From NCBI GenBank assembly GCA_946403085.1, contig CAMIYM010000011.1, positions 1-64,000 of the forward strand: a stretch of DNA of 64,000 bases. The letters are read 5' to 3'. Made by a program: the position numbers and the translations under genes. Each line of letters opens with the position of its first letter. The stretch's first letter is position 1. This document shows, one piece after another, positions 63,619 through 64,000 of the stretch. This stretch comes from an uncultured Clostridia bacterium (GTDB lineage Bacteria > Bacillota > Clostridia > Saccharofermentanales > Saccharofermentanaceae). The notes beneath the pieces are model-generated. The model worked only from the letters and a program-made list of their open reading frames with translations, did no database searches and was not told the DNA's origin.

Positions 63619-63648
63619 TTGTCTGATAAATATCCCTTCTGATATGTT
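63619..63648 (+). promoter_or_regulatory. weak candidate promoter of the last gene
   Basis: TTGTCT (63619-63624), 18 bases, TATGTT (63643-63648) with TGa before it. It lies 38 bases before ATG 63686. Alternatives such as TATTAT at 63651 exist. Confidence 0.3.
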
Positions 63649-63685
63649 AGTATTATTTTATCTTTTGAAGGGAACCTGACGGTAT

Positions 63686-64000
63686 ATGGATCGCAGACTT
63701 AACATCGGACTGGTAATCGACGACATAGACAATTTCTTTACTCATCAGGCTGCTATAGGTGCTGAACAGGCTGCTAAAGCTCTCGATGCGAACCTGTTTA
63801 TATTCCCTGGTCATTATATCGGCAAGACTGACAGCAGATATGCTGATAAGAAGTATGAGTATCAGTACAACACAATCTTTAATCTTCCGGCTGAGCGTAA
63901 TGTAGACATTATCTATATCCTTGAAGGTCTTATCTGTTCCAGAGCGGACTTTGAGACCCAGATAGCGTTCCTTAAGAAGATGCCGAACGTACCGATCGTA
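63686..64000 (+). CDS. LacI-type sugar-binding sensor protein, N-terminal part (runs off the edge)
   Basis: An open frame of 105 codons starts at ATG 63686, with AAGGGA about 12 bases upstream, and continues to the window edge without a stop. The product begins RRLNIGLVIDDIDNFFTHQA, then IGAEQAAKALDANLFIFPGH. This is the first strand and helix of a LacI/GalR-type periplasmic-binding fold, with no helix-turn-helix before it, as in the sensor domain of the preceding GGDEF protein. In Clostridia such heads are often joined to GGDEF or histidine-kinase modules, so a second signalling protein is likely; the output domain is not visible. Confidence 0.75.
   Translation, partial: MDRRLNIGLVIDDIDNFFTHQAAIGAEQAAKALDANLFIFPGHYIGKTDSRYADKKYEYQYNTIFNLPAERNVDIIYILEGLICSRADFETQIAFLKKMPNVPIV

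Overview
The window reads as a chromosomal segment of a low-to-mid GC anaerobic Firmicute (Bacillota), most likely of class Clostridia. The evidence is strong AGGAGG-type ribosome sites, short intrinsic terminators, a Gram-positive LexA box, the rho-rpmE-DUF1385-prmC order, the rplU-prp-rpmA-obgE order with an L27 that carries a Prp-cleaved leader, SepF, YuiD, MutS2 and a CPBP protease. I cannot assign a genus from sequence alone. I saw no rRNA, tRNA, CRISPR array, transposase or phage gene; nearly all of the window is tightly packed core genome.

Layout. (1) 1-6640: a glycan-use locus holding the tail of a probable GPH sugar symporter, a GH36 alpha-galactosidase, a GH2 enzyme, a GH29 alpha-L-fucosidase and a decayed C-terminal remnant of another GH2 gene. 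(2) 6825-14268: a complete F-type ATP synthase operon (atpI-B-E-F-H-A-G-D-C) closed by a TetR-type regulator. The c subunit has a two-carboxylate, sodium-type ion site and the epsilon subunit lacks its C-terminal helical domain. (3) 14399-19317: DUF308 protein, MMPL/RND exporter and a heptad-repeat (YhgE/Pip-like) partner. (4) leuS on the minus strand, divergent from mreB. (5) rho, rpmE, DUF1385 and prmC. (6) An ECF sigma / zinc-finger anti-sigma / DUF4097 lipoprotein operon behind a clear ECF-type promoter. (7) A palindromic repeat cluster, a VOC protein (minus), ybaK, murC and an unrecognised membrane protein. (8) rplU-prp-rpmA-obgE. (9) yuiD, an AlkD-like glycosylase and a PfkB kinase, then uvrB (own promoter with a LexA box in the spacer), dnaE, a sirtuin, a membrane-anchored Ntn hydrolase, pfkA, mutS2 and a CPBP protease. 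(10) A FabT-like MarR regulator, an acyl carrier protein and a lipid kinase. (11) A probably leaderless PLP enzyme, a HlyD-like membrane protein, yggS and sepF. (12) A DUF47 protein and a 1037-residue cytoplasmic fusion: GH16-like domain, CBM-like jelly roll, LacI-type sugar-binding domain and GGDEF diguanylate cyclase. A second LacI-type sensor gene runs off the right edge.

The most unusual item is the GH16/LacI/GGDEF fusion at 60482-63595. Its GH16 nucleophile is replaced by Gln while the GGDEF motif is intact, which suggests a hydrolase fold recruited as a glycan sensor for cyclic-di-GMP signalling. Other points worth attention are the two-carboxylate, cysteine-rich c subunit with a truncated epsilon, the leaderless promoter at 54768, the palindromic repeats at 30522-30620 and the Ntn hydrolase joined to a membrane module.

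All function calls rest on motifs and remembered family features; no database search was run.
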